A DNA stretch of 64,000 bases from Pseudoscleropodium purum (GCA_963969395.1 OZ017796.1:47730243-47794242); one strand, 5' to 3'. Positions 37,801-49,799 are shown, counted from the stretch's first letter. The notes: generated from the letters alone by a model not told the origin. A program made the numbers and translations.

Positions 37801-37893
37801 GTATACTAACTTATCTCCGTGCTTGTAGGCTCTGGAAGCCGATCGCGTTTTGCTCTTCCTGGAACTAGCTCTTCCCAAGGGGGACGGATTTGA
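34824..37893 (+). CDS. MLF-family (myeloid leukemia factor-like) protein, 7 coding exons
   Basis: Coding exons read by eye: 34824-35141, 35977-36112, 36292-36461, 36638-36718, 37299-37374, 37485-37598, 37829-37893. Introns are GT-AG and the frame gives 319 residues. Residues 1-70 are Gly/Phe/Pro-rich with the conserved NDPFFTRPFG (51-60). PIIEEL opens an acidic stretch (114-150). Residues 168-208 (PVFNNNGGVRSFSFQ, then YYSSSSARRMGPDG) and GRSITRKRTSEGREQTLETL (236-255) correspond to the core of the Mlf1IP domain. The tail ends in RFALPGTSSSQGGRI. Animal relatives shuttle between nucleus and cytoplasm and bind chromatin or chaperones; the plant role is poorly defined. The start at 34824 has a good ATGG context and follows a leader acceptor; the in-frame ATG at 34746 lies in the presumed intron. 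The second exon's donor (GTTTGT at 36113) was chosen to keep frame over GTAAGG at 36103. Confidence 0.88.
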
Positions 37894-38376
37894 AGAACTG
37901 TCAATTCAAAAATAATTTGGAGAGTTTTGAAGAGATCTTGAGCACTTTAGAATTTAACGTCACGAGTCCCCTATCCACGACATTAGTGTCCCAATTTCCC
38001 GGCCGTCTGATAGTTATGTTTGTCCTGCACAGGATGAGATTGGCAGAGAGTTATCAGGGTGTCATCAAGCATTCACCGTTAGTTATTAAGTTATCTTGTA
38101 CAGGAAGAACTTGACACAAAGTGTCCAGAATGTTTTTCAGAAGTAGTTCGCAGTTCTTTGGATTAGTATGGATTCATCGTTTCTCCTACGTAGCCCTTCG
38201 TTGCGGGCAAAACAGAGACTGTTATGACACTTAGCTTCTGAATTACAGACCTTGTAGTTTGGATGGCATCTCCTTTATTATAAGTTTGTTTATTGGTTTA
38301 CCACTGGATCGAAATAATTTAAGGCCTTGGAACTAAAAAGTGGTTGCAATATGCTGTAGAATGAATGTGGGTCTAA
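37894..38376. other. 3' flank of the MLF-family gene
   Basis: This is the presumed untranslated tail and intergenic spacer. No AATAAA close to the stop was seen and no other gene is apparent. Confidence 0.4.
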
Positions 38377-39495
38377 CCCCTAAAGTTCAAGTGCCCCTTG
38401 GGGAACACTTGAAATTTTGGGCAGGTTCTTATGATCTCAATTTGGGGCATGATTTTGAATTTAGAAAAATAGAAAGTGAAAAAATGCATTTTGTTATGTA
38501 GGGAGATGATTTACTTATTTCAATCAATGTATAAGAGCAAAAGTTATGCCACCTTGAATTCAAAAAGTAGTTTATTGGAGAGTTCAAAAAATGTTATAAA
38601 AGTTTTTAATGATTTTTAAAAAATTTTGTTTATCATAGAAAATGCTTTTGTATATGTGCAGAGCTTGTTAGAAGAATCTCATTATTGAATTTGTAAGTTT
38701 CAATTCCGTTTGAGAACCATGAATGATTTTGTTTACTTCTTTATCTCTTATTTGTTATAATGTGTGTTTTTGAATTTTTTTCTTCCAACTCTCATCTCAA
38801 TTCCTCAACACAAAAATTTACAAATTCAAAATTTGTATACAAAATTTTAACCCTTAAATGTTCAAAACACCAAAATTTGGTGTTTGCAAAACTTTGAAGT
38901 TACATAAATCTTAACCAAGTTGCTATTTTAGTAGTTTATATTTTTGGAAAGTTCTTCTTGAAGTCTTGTTTTATTATCAAAAATTCAATCTTGAAAATAA
39001 TTGATAGTGATTTTTGTGTTCTAGATTTTGTACAAGGGTATCCATTGCAATCTTGACTTCTCATAGTGTTGAGAGTTCTTCGAAATGAGCCTTAAAGACA
39101 CTAAATCTTGGAGAAAAAATCACATTCAAAATTCACTTTAAAAAATTATATAGTAGATTTTAAGAAGCTATAAATTGATTGAGGTTACACATGTTAGGTC
39201 CTTTTAACCTCATATTTTTTGGTCACCAACTTTTTAGATTTGACTTGTAAAAAGAAGATTGAAAGACTTCACATCACTTTGTAGTTTTAACACCCTCATG
39301 GGCAAACATTATAATCTTTCACTCCATAAGTGATATTGTTGTGTTTTTTTTTCCTATGAGATCTCTAGCATGTTTAGTTTGAATTTGTACAGTTACAATT
39401 CCAAAAAAAATGATACACCTTATCAAAATGTTGGCATTTTGTTTAATTTAGAGCAAATTATAAGAAGCTCAAAACAAGCCTTGGGAATTTAGGAA
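38377..39495 (+). mobile_element. TTAA-flanked element, type 2, copy d
   Basis: It starts with CCCCTAAAGTTC after CTAA (decayed TTAA) and ends with ATTTAGGAA before TTAA (39496-39499). At 1119 bases it is longer than its relatives, so it probably carries an insertion. AAGTGCCCC and GGGGAACACTT (about 38389-38410) form the subterminal palindrome. Interior motifs ('agagcaaaagttatgcc', 'gaagaatctcattattg') follow the family order. It does not code. Confidence 0.55.
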
Positions 39496-39499
39496 TTAA

Positions 39500-40002
39500 G
39501 TTAAGATGATTCAAAGCCAAAAAATCTACTTAAGTTAAGATGGTGCAATAAAAATAGTTTTTTTCATTGTATGCTAAATATCTTGTAATCTATGTGGTCA
39601 AAGTTTCTAAAAAAGATTCTACACATTCTTATACTAGTCTACCAAGAATCCTAACCATATATATGTTAGGAAATTAATTTTAGGAAATATATTATGTTAG
39701 GAAACCAATAGAGATAGTATCTTTTCTTATTTAAAGAGCAAAAGAAGTTTTAAAATTGATTTTCCATTTTAAAACATAGGGTACCTTAATTAAAATAAAA
39801 TGGTTAAGGAGGAAAATTCAATTTTCCGTCCTAATTGGAAACCGGAAAAGGGTCTATACCTGGATCCCAAACCAAAAGCCATTCTTGGATAGTCAAAGAA
39901 GACCTAGAGACACCAAAGAGCAAGGTTTCCAGTCCTTTCCCAAATGTGACAAGTATAGTGAAGCAAAAGATGACTGTAAAGCAAGCAAGGGAATACCTTC
40001 TC
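39500..40002. other. AT-rich DNA and unresolved Copia junction
   Basis: From 39500 to about 39820 nothing is seen. From about 39830 to 40002 GC is higher and the sequence is continuous with the Copia fragment, but no minus-strand frame matches an integrase, so the homology breaks here. Confidence 0.4.
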
Positions 40003-41463
40003 TCATTGCCAACAAGGTGTCATCACAAGTTCCAATGGCTTGGTGGTGCGCATTGCCCCATCCTTGGGGAAGGGCTGCCTTGCTTGTTTGCCCTCCATGC
40101 ACCCCTTGCACACCATCGAACTCCAATCATGCTTGCAAGAAGAGAGGTTCAAGCCCTTCACGATGTGTTGGAGGCTCTTCATGCTCTTCACATTCAAGTG
40201 CCCAAGCCTCCTATGCGAAAGCTCCACAAGGTCTTCATGGATTGATCCTTGGGCAATACAAGCCAAGGAAATGCCATTCACCTTGGTGAAATGGAGGTGG
40301 TATAAGTTGCCCTCATGAGGGGCTGATGCAATCAAAACTCCACTTGGTGCCCTCACAACACACACCACCATGTTGAAATGCACTTTCAAACCTCCCAAAG
40401 ACAATTTGCTCACCGAAAGCAAGTTGGCGTGTAACTTGAGGACATGGAGCACCTCTTGGATTTGGATCCTCTTGGTCTGCCCCTTCACTTGCACCTCCAC
40501 AAGGATCCCCCCTATGCCAAGGGCCTCCACCATGCCATTGTCTTTCAAATAAATCTTGTTCCCTAAAATGGGCCAATAGGTGTGGAAGGCATCTCGATGG
40601 CTGGTCATATGTTGCGTGGCCCCCGAGTCCACAATCCAAGTAAACATGTTGGCCTTCTCCCCTCCTCCATGGGCTGCAAAGGCTAACTCCTCCTCCTCCT
40701 CTTTGGAAGCTTAATGTGCGCTCTCCTTGTCTTTGCCTTGGCTACTCCTATAATGCCTAGCAATGTGGCATGATTTGCCACACTTGAAGCATGTCCTTGT
40801 CTCCTTAAACACCTTGGTGTTTCTTCCTTTGCCATGTCTTGAGACAAGGGCTGATCCTTCCCTTTGGGCCTCATTCTCCTTGCGCTTGGTCACTTCATGC
40901 ATCAAGCACGCAGTCACAAACTCCATAGTCAGCTCCTTGGTGGGCCTTGTCTCCAATGGGGTGATGAGGAACTCAAAGGATAGTGGCAAGCTTCGAAACA
41001 AGGTCATCACCACATCTCCCTCCGTCACGGGCGTGTTCAAACAAGCCAACTCATCCACAAGAGCCTTGACCTTATTGACATGATTCAACAAATCGTCCTC
41101 CTCTTGCATCTTGCTAGTGAAGAACTTGCGCCAAAGAAAAAGGATGTTGGAGAGGCTCTTGGTCTCGTGGATATTGCAAAGCGTGGTCCATACTTAGGTT
41201 GGTCCCTTGCAATGTCGAATGTGTGCAATTTGCCGATCCACAAGGTTGATGGCAATGAGAGCAAAGGCCTTCTTCTCCTTCCTCTCCCATGACTTCTTGG
41301 TCTTTGGATTAGCATCTTCACTTGGAGGCTCCTCACTTCCATCCACCACGTCCAATAAGTCCTTCTCTGTAATGATCATCTCCATCTTGAACTTCCACAT
41401 ACCAAAGTTCTCCCCATCGAACTTGTCAATGATGCGTACACCCTCTCCTCCACTTGATGCTAT
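40003..41463 (-). pseudogene. Truncated Copia (Ty1-type) gag-pol
   Basis: One continuous minus-strand frame carries gag and the start of pol, broken by in-frame TAA codons at 41196-41194 and 40713-40711. The expected start codon is ATA (41463-41461). Gag includes the Copia region around FDGENFGMWKFKM and a zinc-knuckle-like CFKCGKSCHIARHY in which the last cysteine is a tyrosine. After the second stop comes a protease motif, DSGATQHMT, then a GAG-pre-integrase region (LSHRRLGHLNVKSM, CMEGKQARQPFPK). Coding ends at TGA 40005-40003, about where the integrase core should begin. No reverse transcriptase or RNase H follows, so the element is both mutated and truncated. Confidence 0.9.
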
Positions 41464-42385
41464 AGTGAAGTAGCTCCCACTTGTTGGCAGCCTCCAAAGT
41501 GTTTCTTGGAGTTGACAAACTCAATTCAGCCTCCAAACAATCCCTTGGCAGCTAATGGGGCGGAAATGGCACCAATCAACCCTCACAAAGACCTCCAAAG
41601 ATCCTTCCAACTCCAAGAACGACCGAACACTCCTCACAAATACATTACCTCCTCTCCACAACAATTCAAACCCTAATGAAGCTCAAGACTTCCAATCAGC
41701 CCTAAGTAAAGGCTACTACTCCCAATCAGCACCTCAAGGGCAACAATGGCCTCCAACAACCCTAGTTGGATCACCAAAACTCCAAAGCAACCTAATTGCC
41801 TCTCAATCGCTCCACAAGGCTTACAAGGGCACAAATCAGTCTACAATGGATGGCAAATTCCACTACTTTGCCTCACTCATTCACAAGGGCACTAATCAGC
41901 CCTCAATGGATGGCAAATGCCTCAAGCAACCCAAAGGTGCTTCCAAGCCTCACAAAGGACTCTTACTAAACTGCAATTGGTACAATCACAATCAACAATG
42001 CACTCAAGTGCACAATCAGCCTTCAATGGATGGCAAATACCTCAAGCAACCCAAAGATGTTTCCAAACCTCACAGAGGACTCTTACTAGATTGCAGGGTT
42101 GACAGGACGGTCGGATGTTTAGGACGTCCGGACGCGGACGCTGTGTCCACAGCGTCCATTGACATTCGCGGACGCCGTCCGCCCCGTCCGCCTTCTGACA
42201 TCGGGAGGGACGCTGCGTCCGCTGGCGTCCGTGAGGACGGACGTCCAGGTTACGGACGCTATTTTGGGACGGACGTACTGATTTGTCAACCCTGCTAGAT
42301 TGCAATTGGCACAATCACAATCAACATTGCACCCACATGCACAATCAGCCCTCAATGGGCTCCCAATGTGTTCTTCTCAGCACAA
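41464..42385 (-). repeat. Copia leader and probable 5' LTR with 120-bp tandem units
   Basis: On the minus strand CTGCCAACA ends at 41482 and is followed by AGTGGGAGC, which reads as a primer-binding site (AGTGG-TATCA-GAGC type) with five bases deleted, and then by the gag start. The inner LTR end is therefore probably 41482. Upstream, the phrase CAATGGATGGCAAA recurs at 41844, 41904, 42024 and (once the MITE is subtracted) 42144, giving a 60-base half unit and 120-base units. The outer LTR end is not resolved. Confidence 0.5.
42094..42294. mobile_element. 201-bp hAT-like MITE
   Basis: Perfect 11-base termini CAGGGTTGACA and TGTCAACCCTG are flanked by a perfect 8-base duplication CTAGATTG (42086-42093 and 42295-42302). 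CAGGG-type ends with an 8-base duplication are the hallmark of hAT elements. The interior is GC-rich and crowded with GGACG/CGTCC motifs in both orientations, like hAT subterminal repeats. Subtracting the element and one duplication restores the 120-base period of the host repeat exactly. It cannot code for a transposase. Confidence 0.93.
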
Positions 42386-42435
42386 ACTCAAACTAGGAGT
42401 ATGCAACTTGTAGTCTCTTGAAATTTTCAATTTTT

Positions 42436-44230
42436 GACAATTTGCTGTGAATAGTGTAAATAGAGACAAATTGACGAAGAGTTCACACAATAGAGTAGTA
42501 ATATAGACAAATTGCCAGATTAAAAAGGATTTAGAAAAATATAAAAGGTTTAAGATGGCGAAAGACAAGTTGACTCTACACTTCGGGTTTGAATAGTTGT
42601 CTTCAGTTTTGCATATAGCCAGGCAATTTGTCATTTTTGTCTCTCTCACTTTCTCGGTTATCAAATAGCTTTTGTAAAATTGTCTCGTCTTCATGTACTT
42701 TGAACTTCTTCAATAATAAAATATTTCTTATAAACAATTTGTCTTATAAGCTTTAAATTTAGATCCAGTGATTGGACTAAATTGAGCATTTTATAATTTG
42801 CAGTTAAGATCCAGTGATTAGATCCTCTGAACTGTGAATTAATTTAACAAATTGTCTTGAGTATCTAGTGATTGAATCTCTTTGTTTATTTGTGACTAAT
42901 TGTATTCTTGGCGGTTGTGTTTTGGTTGTGTAAATTGTAAAATTAGTAATTTGTATGTTTTGATCCAATGAATGGATCGCTGTACTTAGCAATTTGTCAG
43001 ATACTATTCCGATCCTGTGACTAGACTAAATTGTGGTGTAAGCATTCAGTATGTGTGTGACTTTTTGGTGTAAGTTGTGTGCAGATTTATTGTAATGAAT
43101 ACGTGGTTGTTTGAATGAATTGTGCGACAAGTTGACTTTGAATTATTGTGTGTAGTTAGACTGCGCTTGTATGAATTCGTGGGAATTGTATAGTGATGGA
43201 TTCATGTTTAGACAAATTGATTGGATTAGTTTTCGTATCATGAACGTATGAGTCAAATTGTCAGAGTGTTACTATGAGGAAATGGATAGCAATTTATCAG
43301 GATTAAAAGTCAATTTGTCTGTGTGACTCTTGTAAATCAAACGAAGCAGGCGAATTGCCAACTAGTTCGACAATGCGGATGCTGTGGAGGTGGTGTGCAG
43401 ATAGAGACAATTTGCTAGAACCAGCGATGCAGATAAGCTAATTTGCAGATTGGGAGATTAAAGAACTGGATGCTGAAAGAATGGATCCAGGTATGACAAT
43501 TTGACTTATTCTTATGTGTTTGATGTATGAAGTCAAATTGTTTTGAATGTGTGTATGTGATTGGATCCTGTGATCTATGTGGATAGACAAATTGTCCAGA
43601 ATAGAATTAAGTTAATTTATTTCATGGTTGAAATTCTGAGATGATAATACAATCAGTAGAATAGAAGCGAATTGTTTGGATTCTTGGGTGTTAGACTGGA
43701 TATCGACCAGGTTTCTAACTGACAATTTGTCTTAGGCTTGTTGATGTTATTGACGCAGTTCAGTCACAGTAGGACGGTGTTATAGACAAATTGCCGTAGT
43801 CTTCAAATTTCATTGCAAACAGTGTATAGACAAATTGTCCTTATCAATTTAATTACTGAAAAGGGTATTGTTCCTGAAATTAGTAAGATCAATAGATATA
43901 TGGTGAGACAAATTGACAGAGTAATGGATGGAGTATACTGTATGACAAATGGTCTTGATTGATAATTAGGTCAAATTGTAGGAGTAGCAGTGATTATCAA
44001 AATGTTGTGGTTACATGAATGGTGTGTTGGATGATTACCTTATTGATGTTGATGTTGTAAATTGTACTACATCACACACTCATTCCCATTGCATTAGATA
44101 GAGACAATTTGTTGTAGAGGACTGGGACTTTGTGATACTCATCTAACTTAGTAATTTGGCTAGCTAAGTAGTGACTGGACAAATTGTTTTAGTAAAAAAA
44201 AAAAAAAGCTTCACGGTAATTAATGAATTG

Positions 44231-44276
<46 letters not shown>

Positions 44277-44341
44277 AATTGTTGCATTTAAAAGTCTAGA
44301 TCATGCATGACAAATTTCTCTTATAAACCTGCCAAATTGTC
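42436..44341. repeat. Dispersed array of GACAAWTTGTC palindromes
   Basis: About thirty copies of an 11-base palindrome or close variants are scattered in both central-base orientations, about every 40-80 bases, in otherwise non-repetitive sequence. Examples: 42436, 42465, 42506, 42622, 42733, 42846, 42988, 43252, 43309, 43495, 43586, 43721, 43785, 43829, 43907, 44103, 44178, 44331. A second phrase, 'gatccagtgattgga', recurs at about 42762, 42810, 42865, 42960, 43012 and 43560. No gene is present. The layout resembles transposase-binding arrays near the ends of large DNA transposons. Confidence 0.85.
44231..44273. repeat. (AT)n microsatellite
   Basis: About 20 AT dinucleotides near the right end of the palindrome array. 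Confidence 0.95.
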
Positions 44342-44839
44342 TTGAAAATACCCCTAGAATACTAGGCAAAACCAGGACAACACTTATGCATCTATAGCAT
44401 TATTTAATGGACAAGCCACAAAATTCACCCTTGGGATATAAGAGTGTTTTACAATTGGTTTCTATAGTAAAATTTTTGAGTAAATCCCATAACAATTTAA
44501 CTTACAAGTGACTTCTAGCTGCAAAACATTAGACTATTTGACCATTCCCTTTGATTTTAGGACCCCTATACTTAGTCCTAGGTTTTGGAAAATAGATAAA
44601 ATCTAGACTACACAACCAACCTTCACAAGGGGTGATTACTACCATAAGCAACCTCTCATCCAAAATGCACTCAAAACCTCACAAACCAGCCAACAAAAGC
44701 CTAAAATAACGCACATCATATGGTTTATAGGTTAAAAAGAGACAAAACGCTGATTGCTCCTCCAAGCTCCAAGATCTCCTCCAAATGATTTGAATTCTTC
44801 CTTCAAGCACAACTCCAAGTGTATAGGCCCATAACCTAT

Positions 44840-45091
44840 TGAGATTGCAAAATATTGTATGGAAGAAAGGCTTTATTTAGATAATAAGAAAATACAAAGC
44901 TACATGAGTGAACTCAACATAAGCTAGAAGCCTTTCCTAGTTATCCACAAACCTTATGGGATAACTAAACACAATGGGCTGCCTTTGACTACGAGCAATA
45001 TCCAATGGACTCTAATACTAACTAAGTGTCTAATGCTACTCCTACAGCTGAATGTACATGGTCTATACTAATATGTACATAATCTTCAACA
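44840..45091 (-). repeat. LTR-like sequence (possible solo Copia LTR)
   Basis: On the minus strand the stretch starts TGTTGAAGATTATG and ends GCAATCTCA, giving TG...CA ends. It carries CTAAATAAAG (a polyadenylation-type signal) in its second half, as in an R region. The sequence after its end, GGTTATGGGCCTA, faintly resembles a methionine-tRNA primer site. It has the same orientation as the gag-pol fragment but is 3.4 kb from it, and no target duplication was found. Confidence 0.4.
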
Positions 45092-46282
45092 AACACAAGG
45101 TAGATTACGTTAATTTCCTAAATATCTTTGGGATAATTCCCTTTGATATGTCCTCATCTCTCAAAAATTCAACTTCATTTTTTTACAAATTTGATTTCAA
45201 AAACAATAGATGGTGAGAGTAGTTCAAATATAGCTCCTCTAGCTGAAGTATTGTTGATTAGCACTATGATATGTGCACTATACATTTGTAATAACCACTT
45301 TATAGGTTTGTAATTTTGATTGTATGAAAGATCATAACTTAGGAATAGATTTCATAGTCTTGAAATTAGATGTGGTTTAAAGTGCTATTGAGTTGTTGTA
45401 TTATGATTGTCAAACAGGAACACCCTCTTCCTAGACATCAACGTGCATTTTTTTTAGCCAAGTGATATATTCATTGATTAATAATTTTTTAACTCCTATA
45501 TTTGTAGTATTGTTTGATCACAATGCCATAGAGGCTTCACTTTAATTGGATAAAAGATGAACCCCAAAGAAAAAACTTTTTGACATTTTGATCATTTTCA
45601 CAAGAAGTTCTCAAGAGCAATGGTGTTAGTGAATGAATATGTTATATGACTAGAAAAAATGCACATTGTTGTCTACAAAGACTATCGTTCTCTTCACACA
45701 TAAAGAGTTTTTTCTTTAGTTCTTCTTGACACTAGAGTTGTTTCCAATATTTTGAGAGCTCTACTTTACAGGGTATTACAAGACATAAACAAGCATCTTG
45801 ACAACCAATGAGAACTAACCCTTCAATGCAATGGAGTTGTAGGATCCTAAATACTATTCAAAAATGATGCTATGTACCTATGTGCTATGAATTATTGATT
45901 GAAATTGTTGTCCATTCACTAAATTGTTTGATGTTTGTCGACCTTGCCTATCCAAAGCACAAATACAATGAATTTAATCATGTATGTGCTAAGGTACACT
46001 TTTTGGATATGACTATAATTGCTAAGGTTTTAGTGCATTTCTTATCTTGAAGTAGACCTAAACTCAATCAAAGCTTAACCCTTTTTAGATTTGATGACCA
46101 TATATTGTAGTAGAATAATTCACAAATGAATATGAAGAATGCACCTAGAAACTAGACCTCCGATTTTAGGCCTTTCTACACTTCCATAGTCTTACAACCC
46201 TAAATGAGCCTAAATCCGCCTTGTAATATAGAAGTTACCAAGTTCTATAGAATGATGGAATGTAGTTGAAGTCTTATTGATG
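45092..46282. other. Intergenic, AT-rich
   Basis: No gene or clear repeat is seen in this stretch. Confidence 0.5.
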
Positions 46283-46565
46283 TTCATCTATTTTTCATCC
46301 ATTTTTTCATCCACTTTTATCTATTTATTTCATCTTATTTCATGTATTTTTTCATGTCCTTTTGTTTATTTCTTCATCCATTTGTCTTTTACTTTCATCC
46401 ATTTTCCATCCATTTTTTCTTCTACTATCTTCTAACTTTTTTTCTACTTTCATCCATTTTCCTATCCTGTTTCATCCATTTCTTCATCTTGATTCCATCC
46501 ATCTTTTCAACAACTAACATGTCTTGTTTGTTGAATTTCATCTAATTTCATCCATTTTTTCAACT
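46283..46565. repeat. TTTCATCCATTTT-type minisatellite
   Basis: About 20 imperfect units around 'ttcatccatttt' fill this pyrimidine-rich stretch. The Phe/Ser/Leu-rich frame across it is an artefact. Confidence 0.8.
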
Positions 46566-48257
46566 ACTTTCATAATTATTGCATCCTATTTGGCTACCAT
46601 CTAAGTGACTTTCATTAATTCAAAACTTTGATTTGGATTAGAGTAACTTAATTTTTAGTTTAGAACTCCATCAAAATGGAACAGAGCTTGATTGAGACAT
46701 GTAGCACATTGTAATTGAATTATAAACTCGCTTTAAAACCTTGTTCACAAGTATTCAAAGTCATACTAAGCAAAGTAACCTTCTAAGCATTACTAGAGTG
46801 TTATCTTATGCAATCATAACATATGCCTATGCATTTGAAGAATTATTTTTAGATGTTTTTTCCAATTGTGTTGCTTTTCTAATCAACATGGTTACTGAAT
46901 TTGAAACTAGAGAAGCAAGCAATTCCACAATTTCCATCACTCATATGCCAACATGTTAAGCCCTTTTCATATGTGATCGAAGTCATTATAGTATTATTAT
47001 GTCCTCATTCCATTTTTTACAAATCAAATTTTTTTCCTATATTTGTGAAATCAATTTTTAAGAATAATTACTTTGAATATTGAAGTTTTTTATTTATTCT
47101 ACACCATTTGTGTACATGTTCACCATCTGACCACATATCGAAAGTAATACCATTTTCACTCATTTTCATTTCATTAGTTTATAATAATATTTAAATATAT
47201 TCTGAATTTAATTTAATTTTTAAAATTAGTAATAGATTTTAAAGCAAAAGAATTTAAAAAAAGAAGACTCAAAAAGAGTATTAATTTTTTTTCAAAACTT
47301 GGTGCCTCACAAATTAGTTCATTTATCAAAATATTATACATATATTTTCTAAATATATATTATTATATATTATTTATACTAAATATAAATATAATATTGT
47401 AACTTCAAAAGCCTTATTTTTATAATTTAAAAAATATATATTTTAAAATTTGCATTTTGTTATAAATTTATCATTTTTCGTTGTGGCTGATATTACAAAA
47501 AAAAATTAATTTGATAATAGCAATATTAATGCATTATTTTTATTTTCATTTAGTTTTTATGACAATAAAAATTGGAAGATTTTTTTAATTGTTTATAAAT
47601 TCTATAATAATTTATAATTTATTTTATTTGACATTTTTATTTTTTTTAAATTGTACATATTACCAATATTTATGCTTTTTTATTGAAACCAAAAAAATTT
47701 CTTTTCTACAACTGAAGGCTTCAACAATTGAAGGCTACGTCCAACAACTAATGGCTTCAATATACAAGTTTGGTTTAATGGACACCTATTTAGTTTGTCA
47801 AAAAATATTTCAAAAATGAACAAAAAATCCTAAAAATAACTCTTTATAGAAAGTTCATTTTTCATAAATATTCATGCAATGGCGGTCTAAATGGGTTCTC
47901 TACAAATATTTGAATAAAAAACATGCTATTTCAATTTACTTTTCAATCTACTCCAAAAGTCATTTCACACATTATTTGAATTGGAAATCTCTAGCAATAG
48001 AATAATATAGCCATTATTAATGAAAGCTCTAAATTATAGGTCAAAATTGTAGTTTATTAGAAAGTAAATAGGGATTCAACCACCACCCCCAATGCACATG
48101 GTTTGTAAAGAAGCACTAGGTGACATCTTCAGGCCCTAAACCCTAAACCCTTTTTGCTACATGATTAGGGCCCTAACCATGTTATCCCACACCCAAAATC
48201 TAAAACAACTATAGGGTTAGGGCCCTATCCAACATGTCATCCTCAATCCTAAATTGC
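46566..48257. other. Very AT-rich intergenic DNA
   Basis: No gene is seen. A short telomere-like run, CCCTAAACCCTAAACCC, lies at about 48134-48150. Confidence 0.5.
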
Positions 48258-48776
48258 TTGTCAGTTTAGGGTGTAAAAAGGATATAAAATGGGTGTAAAA
48301 GAGTATAATAAATGGTGTATAAAGGGTGTAATAAATGGTATAACAAAAAATATAAAAAAGGTATCAAATCATGGTGTAATAAAGGGTGTGACAAAAGGTG
48401 TAACAAGGTGTAACATGGAGTGTCAAAAGGGTGTAAAATCATGGTGTAATAGAGGATGTAATTAGGTATAATGGAGGGTTTAAAAAGGGTAAAATCATGG
48501 TATAAAATGGTCTACAATCATGGGGTAACAAGGGGTAACAGGGGGTATAGAAAGGGCACAAAATGGTTGTAAAGTCATGGTGTAACAAGGTATAATAGAG
48601 AGTGTAAAATGAGTGTAAAATGGTGTAAAATCATGGTGTAGCAAGGCAGGATTATACAAAAGATATAACAAATGGTATAATGAAGTGTAGCAGAGGGTGT
48701 AATGAGGTGTAACAAAGGGTGTAACAAGATGTAACAGAGGGTGTTATAAAGGTGTGAAATCATGGTATAACCAATC
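48258..48776. repeat. GGTGTAA-type minisatellite
   Basis: About forty imperfect 10-12-base units such as GGTGTAACAA, GGTGTAAAAT and a recurring longer phrase 'aaaatcatggtgtaa' occupy about 520 bases. The recurring phrase suggests higher-order units of about 50-70 bases. Confidence 0.9.
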
Positions 48777-49799
48777 CATGACACCCAAATGAATGTAGTG
48801 CATGCCTAGTGAAAGAGTAGGGGGAACACCTTCTAATTCATGTTCATTATTTTTTCTATTTTTTTGGCTATATTATCCAAAAGGTCCTAGCTAGTAGTAG
48901 GGGTTACCCCTTGATATTCACCCTAACCGGCACTCCAAGCCTTGATGGCTAAAGTTCCATGCTTCACGGTACTCCACTCCAAGCCCAAACCCTACTCGTT
49001 GCGCTATGTAGCATTTGGATGCCACAATATCCACATGTCAAGGGAATAGGAAATGAACGGTCCTATTCTCTCCGCAATGGCATTGCTTGAACACCATCCA
49101 AAGATGATGGCCAAGAATAGAGATCAACGTTGCCCTTGGATCTTCTCCTCACCTACTCCTAAACCCAAAAGGAGGAGAAAGACTAAGACTTGCAATGAAT
49201 TTAGGGGCAAACAAGAGGAGTAGGAACCCCCAAATGGAAAAAGGAGGGCCAAATGAAAATAAAAGCTTTTCCAAGAAGAAAGGTGCTCGAAACCCAACCC
49301 TAGACCCTGGCTAAATTAGAAAATCAGCCTTATACTATTGGAAAGAAGGCAAAAAATCAATCAATATGGAAATTTTTTTTGCCATTAAGATAAAAAAAAA
49401 AAAAGGCATGAGATAGAGGCCCCCTAACGACTACCAATGTTGTAGCTAGCATGAAAAATTGTGGCTTAAAAATAGCCATAACTTTTTGGTAGCAAAGAAC
49501 CAGACCTTGAGACCGGTTCTGCTAGAAAGAGGGCTAAAAATCAGTCAAGATAGTAGGCTAAAAACGCATAGATTATTGAAAGTTGACCCAAATTAACAAA
49601 GGAAAAGTTACACCAATGTACCTCCTTTGATAACTGGTGTGATGATTTACATCGAATGCACCACATTATGGTACCTTTTTGCAATAGGACCCTTACAACA
49701 TCCATACTTCTACATGTTTAACAACTAGCTAAAGGTATGCAATTGGCATACAACACATCATTATTATCAATGAATGCATAATTCAACGCATAATGCTCA
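48777..49799. other. Intergenic, no gene recognised
   Basis: The patch at about 48890-49330 has slightly higher GC and could be a retroelement relic, but no domain can be read from it. Confidence 0.35.

Noticed and set aside
39835..40289. Plus-strand frames of 134-136 residues
   Set aside because: Mostly the antisense of the Copia pol frame.
41555..42298. 247-residue plus-strand frame with repeated blocks
   Set aside because: It is antisense to the Copia leader, derives its repeats from 120-base tandem units and runs through a MITE.
48134..48150. Telomere-like CCCTAAACCCTAAACCC
   Set aside because: Only two and a half units, internal, and in a region of simple repeats; not evidence of a telomere or fusion.
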